NCBI RefSeq assembly: GCF_000196015.1
Contig: NC_007974.2
Location: 1,116,001 to 1,180,000, forward strand
Length of the DNA: 64,000 nucleotides
Reading direction: 5' to 3'
DNA from: Cupriavidus metallidurans CH34
Lineage (GTDB): Bacteria > Pseudomonadota > Gammaproteobacteria > Burkholderiales > Burkholderiaceae
The notes under the pieces are model-generated. The model was given only the letters and a program-made list of their open reading frames with translations, had not been told where the DNA came from and did not search any database. The position numbers and the translations under genes are program-made. Below, in pieces: positions 1-7,608 of the stretch (the first letter of the stretch is position 1; every line of letters begins with the position of its first letter).

Positions 1-924
1 GCGCGCACCCGCGCGGGCACCGTGCAGCAGGCCATGGAAAACGCCGATGCCGTGCTGGCAGCCGCCAAGTCCCGCTTTCAGCGCGGTATCGGTACCGTTG
101 TGGAAGTTGCCCAGGCCACACAGAACCGCGCGCAGACCAACCTGGCGATGGTGCAGGCGCGGGGCGCGGAGACCGATGCCTACCTGGCGCTGGTCACCGC
201 GATCGGCATCTCGCCATTGTCGAAGCCGCGTATCGCCGAGATGCCAGTCCGTCCGCTGTCGCCGGCGCTGCATAGCTCCGTCGAGCAGATCGTGGAATCA
301 GCCATCGCGCGGCGACCCGACGTGCTGGGCGCCTACGCAATCGAGCGGGCCAGCCAGGCCAAGGTCAAGGCGGCCGAAGCCGAATTCCTGCCCAAGGTGT
401 TCATGTCGGCGTTCACGTCGTATGCGTCGGGCGGGTCTTCGATTACGGCGATCCCCTCGGTGGCCCAGCAGGCGCCAACCGTGAACCTGAATGGCTACCG
501 CTATGGCGCCAGCGTGTTCCTCGGCATTACCGTGCCGATCTACGACGGCGGGCTGCGGTCGGCGGTGCTGACGCAGGCGCGCAACGACGCCGACAGCGCG
601 TCGACCAAACTCACGCGGGCCAAGGAAGAATCGGTGCGGCAGGTTGTGGTCAGTCAGAGCGCGCTCGAAACCAGCCTTGCGGCATACGAAGCCGCCAAGG
701 CCCTGGCCGACGCCGCCCAGATCACGTACGACGCCGCGTTCGCGGCCTACCGCAAGGGCGTCGGCACGGTCACGGATGCCAACCTGGCCCAGAACCAGCT
801 ACTGCTGGCGCGGAATGCATCGGCCGACGCTTACAGTGGCGCGCTATCGGCGGCAGCCGCGCTGGCCCTGGCCACGGGAGCGGTCGGCGCGACACCTGAG
901 CCGGGCGGCTGGGCACCGCGCTGA
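1..924 (+). CDS. TolC-family outer-membrane efflux protein, 5' end missing
   Basis: This reading frame is open to the first base of the window, so only the C-terminal ~307 residues are present. The protein has the alternating helix-rich and beta pattern of the outer membrane factor (TolC/OEP) family: an Ala/Gln-rich coiled-coil stretch, the segment RRPDVLGAYAIERASQAKVKAA near residue 110, and a second repeat containing VPIYDGG. The RRPDV and P(I/L)(Y/F)DGG motifs are typical of RND or type I efflux outer-membrane channels. Such proteins form trimeric tunnels through the outer membrane and periplasm and work with an inner-membrane pump and a periplasmic adaptor, which would be expected upstream of the window. 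The C-terminus is short and Pro/Gly-rich. The family is secure; the substrate cannot be told. Confidence 0.85.
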   Translation, partial: ARTRAGTVQQAMENADAVLAAAKSRFQRGIGTVVEVAQATQNRAQTNLAMVQARGAETDAYLALVTAIGISPLSKPRIAEMPVRPLSPALHSSVEQIVESAIARRPDVLGAYAIERASQAKVKAAEAEFLPKVFMSAFTSYASGGSSITAIPSVAQQAPTVNLNGYRYGASVFLGITVPIYDGGLRSAVLTQARNDADSASTKLTRAKEESVRQVVVSQSALETSLAAYEAAKALADAAQITYDAAFAAYRKGVGTVTDANLAQNQLLLARNASADAYSGALSAAAALALATGAVGATPEPGGWAPR

Positions 925-931
925 GCGCTGA

Positions 932-1783
932 CTACGCGCCCGCCAAGGGCTGCTCCGGTCCGATCATGACCACGAGACTGCCTACGTGGATGACGGACTC
1001 CTCGCCGATCCGGATGTCACCACCAAAAATCACGGCATTGGAGCGCAGGCGGTCGATGCGGACATCCAGCGTCAGTACCGTGTCGTAGGGAATGGTCCGA
1101 TGCACGGTAACGTCGCGCATCAGCCCGACCAGCACCTGCGCCGGCGAGGCGTTGTCCTGGCTCAGGCAGAACAGCGTGACGCCGGCCTGGCCGAACGACT
1201 CGATCGCCAGTGAGGCCGGATATGCGGCGGGCGGGTGCGCCCCCAGAATCGGGGATTCACGGTTGATGACCTTCGTGGCCAGGATGTGCTCACGCGGAGT
1301 GAAGCTGCGCACGGTGTCCAGCAGCAGGAATGGGTAGCGATGCGGCAGCAGGCGGGCGATGTCGGGATGCGTCAGCGCCGGTGCCTCGCTGGCAACGTCA
1401 CATTCGAGCGGCGCCGAAACCGGCTCCGCGTTCGGCACGCACACGATCGTGGCTTGCACACGCGCATTGCCCTGAACGTGCGCCACGGCAAGACACGTAA
1501 CCTGATCGCCGTCGCGCTCGACGATGGACACATCAAGTCCGACGACATCTCCGGGCACGACCACGCCGAGGTACTGAACCCGTTTCACGCGCCGCGCCCA
1601 GGCCTCCTGGCCGAACGCCTGACCGGCCAGCGCCGCGGCCATGATCAACATGCGATCGAGCATCAACGCACCGGGGTAAACGGGATTGCCAGGGTAGTGA
1701 CCCAGCGCGAACAGATCGGTACCGCTGACAAACAGCTGGTCGCGCAGCGCAGTGGCCGCGCAGGGAATCTCGGAATGCGACAT
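932..1783 (-). CDS. Double hotdog-fold 3-hydroxyacyl-ACP dehydratase-like protein
   Basis: The protein has two FabA/FabZ-like hotdog halves in tandem. The first carries GHYPGNPVYPGALMLDRM, with the His and Asp expected of FabA-type dehydratases. The second carries LPHRYPFLLLD and later YPASLAIESFGQ, with the Glu of FabZ-type enzymes. Known relatives dehydrate 3-hydroxyacyl-ACP in fatty-acid or lipid-like synthesis; a single chain with both halves could be a pseudo-dimer. The frame stays open upstream to a GTG at 1933, but the first 50 residues of that longer version look non-conserved, so the ATG at 1783 (MSHSEIP) is preferred. Neither start has a convincing ribosome-binding site. It converges on the efflux gene, 8 bp away. 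Substrate and pathway are unknown. Confidence 0.7.
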   Translation of the reverse strand: MSHSEIPCAATALRDQLFVSGTDLFALGHYPGNPVYPGALMLDRMLIMAAALAGQAFGQEAWARRVKRVQYLGVVVPGDVVGLDVSIVERDGDQVTCLAVAHVQGNARVQATIVCVPNAEPVSAPLECDVASEAPALTHPDIARLLPHRYPFLLLDTVRSFTPREHILATKVINRESPILGAHPPAAYPASLAIESFGQAGVTLFCLSQDNASPAQVLVGLMRDVTVHRTIPYDTVLTLDVRIDRLRSNAVIFGGDIRIGEESVIHVGSLVVMIGPEQPLAGA

Positions 1784-1958
1784 GAGGAGGCTCGACAAGC
1801 AGGCGGAATGATCCGTCAGGCTAGAGCACCGAAGCAGCCCGCCGTTTGCGTTGACGCAATCTGATGCAATCTGGGCGATGCCCCGGGGGCCAGGCTTGGG
1901 AATACCGCTGTCCGCGTTCGAGCCATCCGTCACATGGCCGGCACGTGTCTGTTAGCCG

Positions 1959-3638
1959 TCACTGGAACGCGTCGTCCATCTGCCTGGCACGCTTCACATC
2001 GTCGCCATGTAGATACAGTGACGTGGTCGAGACCGACGCATGGCGCAGGTTGTCTCGCACCGTGGTCAGTTCCGCGCCGCGCGCCAGCGCATGGGTGGCG
2101 TGCGTATGGCGCAGCCAGTGTGGGCTGGCGCGGCGCAGCTTTTCGGCGGTGGCCGGGCGTTCGGCTTCGAGCTGGTCGGCGGCGGTGCCGAAGAAGCGCT
2201 TGATCACCATCCACAATCGCGCGCCGGTGATGCCGCCGGCTTCGTCGGAACCTAGATTGCCGACGATCGGCGTCGTCGGGTCCCAGAGGGCGCGTGTCAC
2301 CGGCAAGCCCCGCTCAACCAGATAGCGGTCAAGCGCGTTGCGGGCCATCGTCGGCAGCGCCACCCTGCCCGCCTTCGCGCCCTTGCCCACCAGCCGCAAC
2401 CAGTGATCGCCGTGCACGTCGGTTTCGACATTGCGCAGCGTGGCGCCGACCAGTTCGCTCGCCCGCAGTCCCGTCGCGTATGTGAAATCCAGGATAAAGC
2501 GCAGCCGTTGGGCGGCGGAGGCTTCCCAGCCGTATGACCACTCCAGGCCATCCGCGATGCTGCGCGTCAGCAGCCATTCCCCTTCGGAGAACGCGTGCGA
2601 TACATCGAGCGCGGCCGTCTTGGCGCCGCCCCGCACCTTGATGCCGGCGAACGGGTTGGCCAGCACGTAGCGTTGCTGCACCAGCCAGCGAAACAGCGCC
2701 CCAAGCACCTGCAGGCTGTAGGCTGCCGAGCGTGGCGACAGCCCGTCAGCAAACGGCTTCCAATCCGTGGCGCCACGCGGCCGGGCGGGCCCTACCCAGC
2801 GTTCGCGCGGCGCGGGTTGGCGCAGGAAGTTCCGGTAGGCCGTGGCGTCCTCGGTGGTCAGCGACGACAGCGGCCGCCCGCGCTCGATGATCGCCCAGAG
2901 GATCAGCCTCTCGGCTTCCTTGCGATAGGCACGCAGCGTAGACGGCGATTCGTGCAACCCCAGCCACGCTTGCACAGCCGCGTAGTCGTTGTCCGCGTTC
3001 AGCGTGGAGGTCTCGCGCGGCGCGCGGAACTGGCCGAGCGAGCCGTCCACCTCATGCGGCAGTCGCCCCATCTTCTCCCAGGGCACGATCACGCCGCGCG
3101 GCTCGGCTTCGATTAGCGCCCGCGCGCGAGCCGTGAGTTGCGGATGGCCGGCGAAGAACGCCTCGATTCGCCTGGCGCCCGCCACTCCCAGCCCGGAAAT
3201 GCCGCGCCACCACTGGCGCCGGCGCGGGATTCGCACAGTGAGGTCAGCCAGCGTGTGAATGTCGCAAGCGCGCAGGGCCTCCACGGCAGTCGGTGCCAGC
3301 CACAGGCCGATATCGTCGGAAATCGCCGGTGCTGGAGGCGGCAAGCCACGGAGTGTTTCGATTGCGTGGTCTGCTTCCCTACCCTTCGCCGCCCGTTCGG
3401 CGGCCGGGAATTCGAACAATTGCGCAAGATCTTCACGCAGCCGGTAGCGCGCATAGGCGGCAAGCTGCCGGCGAATCTTGCTCACCATCCCGCGCGAGGA
3501 CTGGCCCGTGGCCCGCGCATCGTCCAGATACCGAGAGACCGCGTCACGCGTGGAAAGTCCCGCATGCCAGGCTCGCAGGGCGGCCAGGGCAGCGGCGTCG
3601 GGAAAGTCCATGTGCGTGGCGGTCGGGCGATTCGTCAT
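1959..3638 (-). CDS. Large tyrosine recombinase (phage integrase family)
   Basis: This is a 559-residue site-specific recombinase. The C-terminal third has the catalytic motifs of the family: TYATGLRASELV (first Arg), HWLRHTHATHAL (His-x-x-Arg) and LRHASVSTTSLYLHG (His and the nucleophilic Tyr). A SAM-like core-binding region precedes them (LRAYRKEAERLILWAI, about residues 240-300). The first ~220 residues form an extra N-terminal extension with a helix-hairpin-helix-like stretch (ISGLGVAGARRIEAFF). Such long-N-terminus integrases are common in Cupriavidus and Ralstonia chromosomes. A damaged paralogue with the same layout lies at 25452-27092. The ATG start has no strong ribosome-binding site. 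A perfect 10-bp inverted repeat with a 6-bp spacer lies 28 bp upstream. No matching attachment sites were recognised, so what it mobilises is unknown. Confidence 0.88.
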   Translation of the reverse strand: MTNRPTATHMDFPDAAALAALRAWHAGLSTRDAVSRYLDDARATGQSSRGMVSKIRRQLAAYARYRLREDLAQLFEFPAAERAAKGREADHAIETLRGLPPPAPAISDDIGLWLAPTAVEALRACDIHTLADLTVRIPRRRQWWRGISGLGVAGARRIEAFFAGHPQLTARARALIEAEPRGVIVPWEKMGRLPHEVDGSLGQFRAPRETSTLNADNDYAAVQAWLGLHESPSTLRAYRKEAERLILWAIIERGRPLSSLTTEDATAYRNFLRQPAPRERWVGPARPRGATDWKPFADGLSPRSAAYSLQVLGALFRWLVQQRYVLANPFAGIKVRGGAKTAALDVSHAFSEGEWLLTRSIADGLEWSYGWEASAAQRLRFILDFTYATGLRASELVGATLRNVETDVHGDHWLRLVGKGAKAGRVALPTMARNALDRYLVERGLPVTRALWDPTTPIVGNLGSDEAGGITGARLWMVIKRFFGTAADQLEAERPATAEKLRRASPHWLRHTHATHALARGAELTTVRDNLRHASVSTTSLYLHGDDVKRARQMDDAFQ

Positions 3639-4202
3639 GGCGGAATCTTAACATTTACCCATGCCATTGCGATAACTTTTCTTATCGCAATAGCTTGATC
3701 ATGGAAGCAAACCCATGGCTGGTGATCTGCGTCGGAGGCACCGCAACGCTATCGTCTTCCACTGTCCAGCCTTCCGCCTGCACCAAGTGATGAATGTCGG
3801 CCCTGCGGTATAGCGTGATCACCTTGAGGGGGTATTGGCGACAATATCTCCCACGATAAAAATCGCCCGATATCGTATTAATAGACCGAAATAAGAAAAT
3901 GAAATACCAAGGCGTCAATAATCAATCGCCACCCCGATTTGGTAACAACGATCTCTACTGAGTCCGAAACTGCGTTCCTGCTGCATTCGCATCCTCCTGA
4001 TTCACCCATGACGCACGCTTGACGCTGCCGGAGCCCGGATTGCTTGTACTCCGGGCACGAAACCGGTATAGCGCTTGCTCGATGGATATTGGGCACACGC
4101 GTGGCGCCACCCCCATGTTTCATCGCATAATTACGAATACAGATTCTGGCTGGAGCAGCAAGTCGCCCGCCACCGACCACGAATCCAGGACAGGAGTTGG
4201 GA
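3639..4202. other. Gene-free interval between recombinase and sensor kinase
   Basis: No convincing gene is seen in this 564-bp stretch between two divergently oriented genes. It is more AT-rich than its surroundings, especially around 3840-3960. It contains the inverted repeat at 3666-3691 and presumably the promoters of both neighbours. A short minus-strand frame at 3682-3918 was judged non-coding. Confidence 0.5.
3666..3691. repeat. Perfect inverted repeat upstream of the recombinase
   Basis: ATTGCGATAA, six bases CTTTTC, then TTATCGCAAT form a perfect 10+10 inverted repeat ending 28 bp before the recombinase start codon. The geometry of about 10-bp arms around a 6-bp centre fits either a tyrosine-recombinase core site or an operator overlapping the recombinase promoter. 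The repeat is seen directly; its function is inferred. Confidence 0.6.
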
Positions 4203-5354
4203 ATGGGGCCGGAAGCCGTGACGGGCACCGATGACAATGGCGACCGGCGAATCGCCGAAAACGAAACACGGCTGGCGGGAATCATCCGCTCGTCGATGGA
4301 AGCCATCATCTCGGTGGACGAAGAACAGCGCGTGGTGCTGTTCAACCCGATGGCGGAAAAGCTGTTTGGCTTGCCGGCGGAACAGGCCATGGGCCGCCCC
4401 CTTGGCGATTTCATCCCTGCCCGTTTCCGCACTGCCCATGCGGCGCACGTCACGCGTTTTGGCGTGACCGGTGTTTCCGACCGGCAGATGGGGCGCCAGC
4501 TCACGCTGCACGCCCTGCGTCAGGACGGAACCGAATTCCCGATCGAAGCGTCGATCTCGCAGACCTCCGATGGTGCCGGACACAAGCTTTTTACGGTCAT
4601 GCTGCGCGACGTCACCGCTCGCGTGCGTGCCGAGACTGCGCTGCAGCGGTCCCGCGAGGAACTCCAGGCGCTGTCGGACAGCATCCTGGCAGCGCGCGAG
4701 GACGAAAAGCGACGCGTCGCGCGCGAGCTTCACGACGATCTGGGCCAGCGCCTGAGCGCGCTGAAAATGGATCTGGTGATGCTGGAGACCGACTTGCGTA
4801 CCGACTGCGGCGCTGTGCGTGCGCTCGGACAGGTCAGCGCCATGCACACTGTCATCGACGAAACCATCGCCGCCGTGCGCAGGATTTCATCCGATCTGCG
4901 GCCCGCGTTGCTCGATGAACTGGGCCTCGCTGCCGCGCTGGACTGGCTGGCCAAGGATTTCAGCCGGCGCTACGCGATTCCGGTGAGCACGCGGACCCCC
5001 GAGGAGATCGACGTCACCGAACAAGCCGCCACCGCTGTGTTCCGGATCGTCCAGGAGGCGCTCAACAACGTCGTGCATCATGCGGACGCCAGCGAGGCCT
5101 GGGTAACGCTGACGCACCAGAACCCGAACCAGAACCACGATCACGACCAGTACGTGCTGCGCGTGCACGATGACGGGCGCGGCTGGAACGGCCAGCCGAA
5201 GGACGGCGCGCGACGCTCGTTCGGCCTGCTTGGGATCCGGGAACGGGCACGCCTGCTGGGTGGCACGGTGTCCATCGAACATTCGCCCGGCGAGGGCTTC
5301 GAACTCGTCGTCACGTTTCCGGGTCATCCGGATTGCAAGGAGACCCAGGCATGA
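4203..5354 (+). CDS. PAS-domain sensor histidine kinase (NarX/DegS type)
   Basis: This is a cytoplasmic-looking sensor kinase of 383 residues with no membrane segments. A PAS domain covers about residues 20-140 (LAGIIRSSMEAIISVDEEQ, then VMLRDVT). A HisKA_3 dimerisation domain follows with the phospho-acceptor His177 in REDEKRRVARELHDDLGQRL. The HATPase_c domain has EALNNVVHHA, VHDDGRGW and SFGLLGIRERARLLGG. It should autophosphorylate and pass the phosphate to the NarL-type regulator encoded next, whose ATG overlaps its TGA. The ATG at 4203 is preceded by CAGGAG at a good distance; an in-frame TTG 6 bp upstream would overlap that site. PAS sensing without a membrane anchor, together with the FNR and stress-protein genes nearby, suggests a redox or energy signal, which is inference. 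Confidence 0.9.
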   Translation: MGPEAVTGTDDNGDRRIAENETRLAGIIRSSMEAIISVDEEQRVVLFNPMAEKLFGLPAEQAMGRPLGDFIPARFRTAHAAHVTRFGVTGVSDRQMGRQLTLHALRQDGTEFPIEASISQTSDGAGHKLFTVMLRDVTARVRAETALQRSREELQALSDSILAAREDEKRRVARELHDDLGQRLSALKMDLVMLETDLRTDCGAVRALGQVSAMHTVIDETIAAVRRISSDLRPALLDELGLAAALDWLAKDFSRRYAIPVSTRTPEEIDVTEQAATAVFRIVQEALNNVVHHADASEAWVTLTHQNPNQNHDHDQYVLRVHDDGRGWNGQPKDGARRSFGLLGIRERARLLGGTVSIEHSPGEGFELVVTFPGHPDCKETQA

Positions 5355-5995
5355 TTCGCGTGATCATTGCAGACGATCACACTGTGGTGCGCAACGGATT
5401 GCGCCATATCCTCGAACGCACCAGCGACTTCGAGGTGGTTGGCGAAGCAGCCCGCGGTACCGAAGTGCCACAACTCGTGCGCGAGCTGTCGCCGCATGTC
5501 ATCCTGCTGGACCTGTCGATGCCCGGCCGGAACGGGCTGGAACTGATCCGGCAGCTGCGGACCGATCATCCGGCACTACGAATCCTCGTGCTGACGATGC
5601 ACGCGGAGGAACAGTATGTGGTCCGCGCCTTCCGTGCCGGCGCGGCTGGCTACCTGACCAAGGAAAGCGCGGCGACAGAACTGGTGGAGGCGCTGAGGAA
5701 GGTGGCCGCGGGCGGCACCTACGTCAGCCCCGCCATGGCCGAAAAGCTGGCGCTGGGCCTGCAGGAAAAGCCCGATGCGCCGCACGAGGGCCTGTCGGAT
5801 CGTGAACTCGAGGTCTTCCGGCGCATCGTCGACGGCGAGTCGCTCACGCAGATCGCCGCCGCGCTGTGCGTCAGCGCCAAGACGGTCAGCACCTACAAGA
5901 TGCGCCTGATGGAAAAACTCCAGCTTCGCAGCGACGCCGCGCTGGTCCGCTATGCGATCGAGGCGAGGCTGTTCGGCGACGAAGACAAGCTATAG
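5351..5995 (+). CDS. NarL/FixJ-family response regulator
   Basis: This is a 214-residue two-domain response regulator. The receiver domain (residues 1-120) has the acidic pair in IIADDH, phospho-acceptor Asp54 in VILLDLSMPGRNG and the conserved Lys in YLTKESA. The LuxR-type helix-turn-helix at about 150-210 reads LSDRELEVFRRIVDGESLTQ followed by VSAKTVSTYKMRL. The start overlaps the kinase stop (ATGA), so the pair is translationally coupled and almost certainly forms one two-component system. Targets are not evident from this gene. The divergent and downstream universal-stress genes are natural candidates by position. Confidence 0.93.
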   Translation: MIRVIIADDHTVVRNGLRHILERTSDFEVVGEAARGTEVPQLVRELSPHVILLDLSMPGRNGLELIRQLRTDHPALRILVLTMHAEEQYVVRAFRAGAAGYLTKESAATELVEALRKVAAGGTYVSPAMAEKLALGLQEKPDAPHEGLSDRELEVFRRIVDGESLTQIAAALCVSAKTVSTYKMRLMEKLQLRSDAALVRYAIEARLFGDEDKL

Positions 5996-6025
5996 CGTCG
6001 TGACCCCCAGCCACAGCCCCGTCGT

Positions 6026-6478
6026 TCAGGCCGCCTCGCCGCGAATCAGCAGCACCGGCTTGCTGGTCTTGGCCACCACACCTTCAGAGACGCTACCCAT
6101 GATCATGCGGCGCACACCGCGTCGGCCGCGCGTACCCATCACGATCACATCGGCTGGCCAGCGGTCGGCATAGCCGACGATCGCGCCGGCGATGTCACCC
6201 GGCACCGCCGACTTCTCTGCCAGTTCGGTTTGAAACCGCACGCCAGCGTCCTGGAGACGGCGAGCGGCGGCAGCCAGGGCCTTCTTGCCGAAGTCCGTCA
6301 GCCCATTCAGGATGTCCTGCGGATTGACGAAACCTGCCTCAAGGAACACTTCGCCCTCGTCCACCACGAACAGGACCTTCACCTCCGCGCCCATGCCCTT
6401 GGCCAGCCCGGCTGCCTGCGCAATGGCCAGGTCGGAAGACGGGCTGCCATCCACGGCAACCAGGATGCGTTCATACAT
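6026..6478 (-). CDS. Universal stress protein, single UspA domain
   Basis: This is a 150-residue UspA-fold protein starting MYERILVAVDGSPSSDLA and ending with the ATP-binding motif VMGTRGRRGVRRMIMGSVSEGV, then a KPVLLIR strand. The G-2x-G-9x-G-(S/T) pattern marks the ATP-binding class of the family. USPs accumulate during starvation, oxygen limitation and other stress. The ATG at 6478 has GAGGAG seven bases upstream; a longer frame from 6502 lacks such a site. It is divergent from another USP gene, and the shared 198-bp gap holds two FNR-like boxes. Confidence 0.9.
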   Translation of the reverse strand: MYERILVAVDGSPSSDLAIAQAAGLAKGMGAEVKVLFVVDEGEVFLEAGFVNPQDILNGLTDFGKKALAAAARRLQDAGVRFQTELAEKSAVPGDIAGAIVGYADRWPADVIVMGTRGRRGVRRMIMGSVSEGVVAKTSKPVLLIRGEAA

Positions 6479-6545
6479 ATCGGTCTCCTCAGTCCGGGCC
6501 ACGTGCCCTCACTGACCCAGCATAGGACGTGCCAAGGCTCCATGG

Positions 6546-6559
6546 TTGATGTATCGCAA
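6546..6559. promoter_or_regulatory. FNR/Anr-like box 1
   Basis: TTGATGTATCGCAA matches TTGAT-N4-ATCAA at eight of ten positions. It lies between two divergent universal-stress genes and has the same arms as the second box 44 bp downstream. An FNR-family gene lies 3.7 kb away. FNR control is inferred. Confidence 0.55.
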
Positions 6560-6589
6560 GACGACCCGAGCCCACCGAATCAGGCGCTC

Positions 6590-6603
6590 TTGATCTGTCG
6601 CAA
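6590..6603. promoter_or_regulatory. FNR/Anr-like box 2
   Basis: TTGATCTGTCGCAA has the same TTGAT and CGCAA arms as box 1, with a different four-base centre. Its midpoint is 44 bp from that of box 1, about four helical turns, and 80 bp from the start codon of the rightward stress-protein gene. Confidence 0.55.
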
Positions 6604-6676
6604 CCATACGCGGCACATCACGCATACATTTGAGACCCAAATGGCGCCGAAGCGCCTTGCTTTTTCAGGAGACCAC

Positions 6677-7525
6677 ATGGACATCTCGGCGATCATGGTC
6701 CACGTCGATGCCTCGCAATCAGTGGAGGCCCGGCTCTGTCATGCCGTGGCGCTGGCCGGATCGTTTAACGCCACGCTGATCGGCCTGCTCTCGCTAAGCG
6801 CGGACGAGCCAGCGTGGGTCTACCGCACTGCGGACGGCCGCCGCGAGCGCCAGGCCTACGAGCCGGATCTTGGCGCCGCATGTGAAGCCGCCCGGGAAGC
6901 CTTCGATATCGCCACCGAAGCCGCGACGTTTGCCGTCGACTGGCGCGTCGGCGAGGGCGCACCCACCGACGCCATCCAGTGCGAAGGCCGGCTGGCCGAC
7001 CTGCTGATCGTCGGCCAGCCGGACCGATTGAACACCGACAGCGAGGTAGCCCGGCACTTCGTTGAGACGGCCATTCTTTCGAGTGGCCGCCCGGTGCTGG
7101 TCATTCCTCAAGGGCCGCTGCCGGACGCCTCCACCTTCCCCTATAGCTCGATCGTGGTGGCCTGGAACGGTACCCGCGAATCCGCGCGTGCGCTGCATGA
7201 CGCGTTGCCGTTGCTCAAGCGCGCCACCCAGGTCGACGTGGTGTCCTGCATTCCTCCGCACGCGCGCCGCAAGGCCGAGCTCTCCCCGCCCGCCTACGCG
7301 GCAAACTGGCTGGCTCGGCATGGCGTGCACGCGAGCATGGTCGAGATGGTGCTGGAACGATCGGCCGATATCGGCGAGTCACTGCTTGCCATCGCCGGCC
7401 AGCGCCGGGCCGACCTGCTGGTTTGTGGCGCATATGGCCGGGGACTGCTGCGCGAGGAATTGCTGGGTGGCGTGACGGACACCGTGCTGCGCCACGCCAC
7501 GATTCCCACCCTCTTTTCCTACTAG
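6677..7525 (+). CDS. Universal stress protein with two UspA-like domains
   Basis: This 282-residue protein has two Usp folds. The first half begins MDISAIMVHVDASQS and includes LADLLIVGQPDR and GRPVLVIPQG. The second includes SSIVVAWNGTRESARALHDALPLL and ends DLLVCGAYGRGLLREELLGGVTDTVLRHATIPTLFSY. Tandem USPs of this kind are common in proteobacterial anaerobic or stress regulons. The ATG at 6677 follows AGGAG; the frame is open further upstream, but that part would cover the FNR-like boxes. The gene is convergent with the metallo-beta-lactamase gene, and the 75-bp gap is nearly filled by a tandem repeat. Confidence 0.88.
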   Translation: MDISAIMVHVDASQSVEARLCHAVALAGSFNATLIGLLSLSADEPAWVYRTADGRRERQAYEPDLGAACEAAREAFDIATEAATFAVDWRVGEGAPTDAIQCEGRLADLLIVGQPDRLNTDSEVARHFVETAILSSGRPVLVIPQGPLPDASTFPYSSIVVAWNGTRESARALHDALPLLKRATQVDVVSCIPPHARRKAELSPPAYAANWLARHGVHASMVEMVLERSADIGESLLAIAGQRRADLLVCGAYGRGLLREELLGGVTDTVLRHATIPTLFSY

Positions 7526-7548
7526 CCGCGCCGACACCCCTTGCTCGG

Positions 7549-7608
7549 GCGCTCAGTCGAGCGCTTAGTCGAGCGCTTAGTCGAGCGCTTAGTCGGGCGC
7601 TTAGTCGA
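7549..7608. repeat. Five tandem 12-bp repeats carrying in-frame stop codons
   Basis: The unit GCGCTTAGTCGA occurs five times without a gap (first copy GCGCTCAGTCGA, fourth ending in G). Read leftward, each unit contains a stop codon in the frame of the metallo-beta-lactamase gene, whose real TAA lies in the last unit at 7601-7603. The other four units place TAA, TAA, TAA and TGA in the same frame downstream. Confidence 0.9.

Noticed and set aside
3682..3918. 78-residue minus-strand frame between recombinase and kinase
   Set aside because: No ribosome-binding site, no recognisable domain, and base composition like non-coding DNA.
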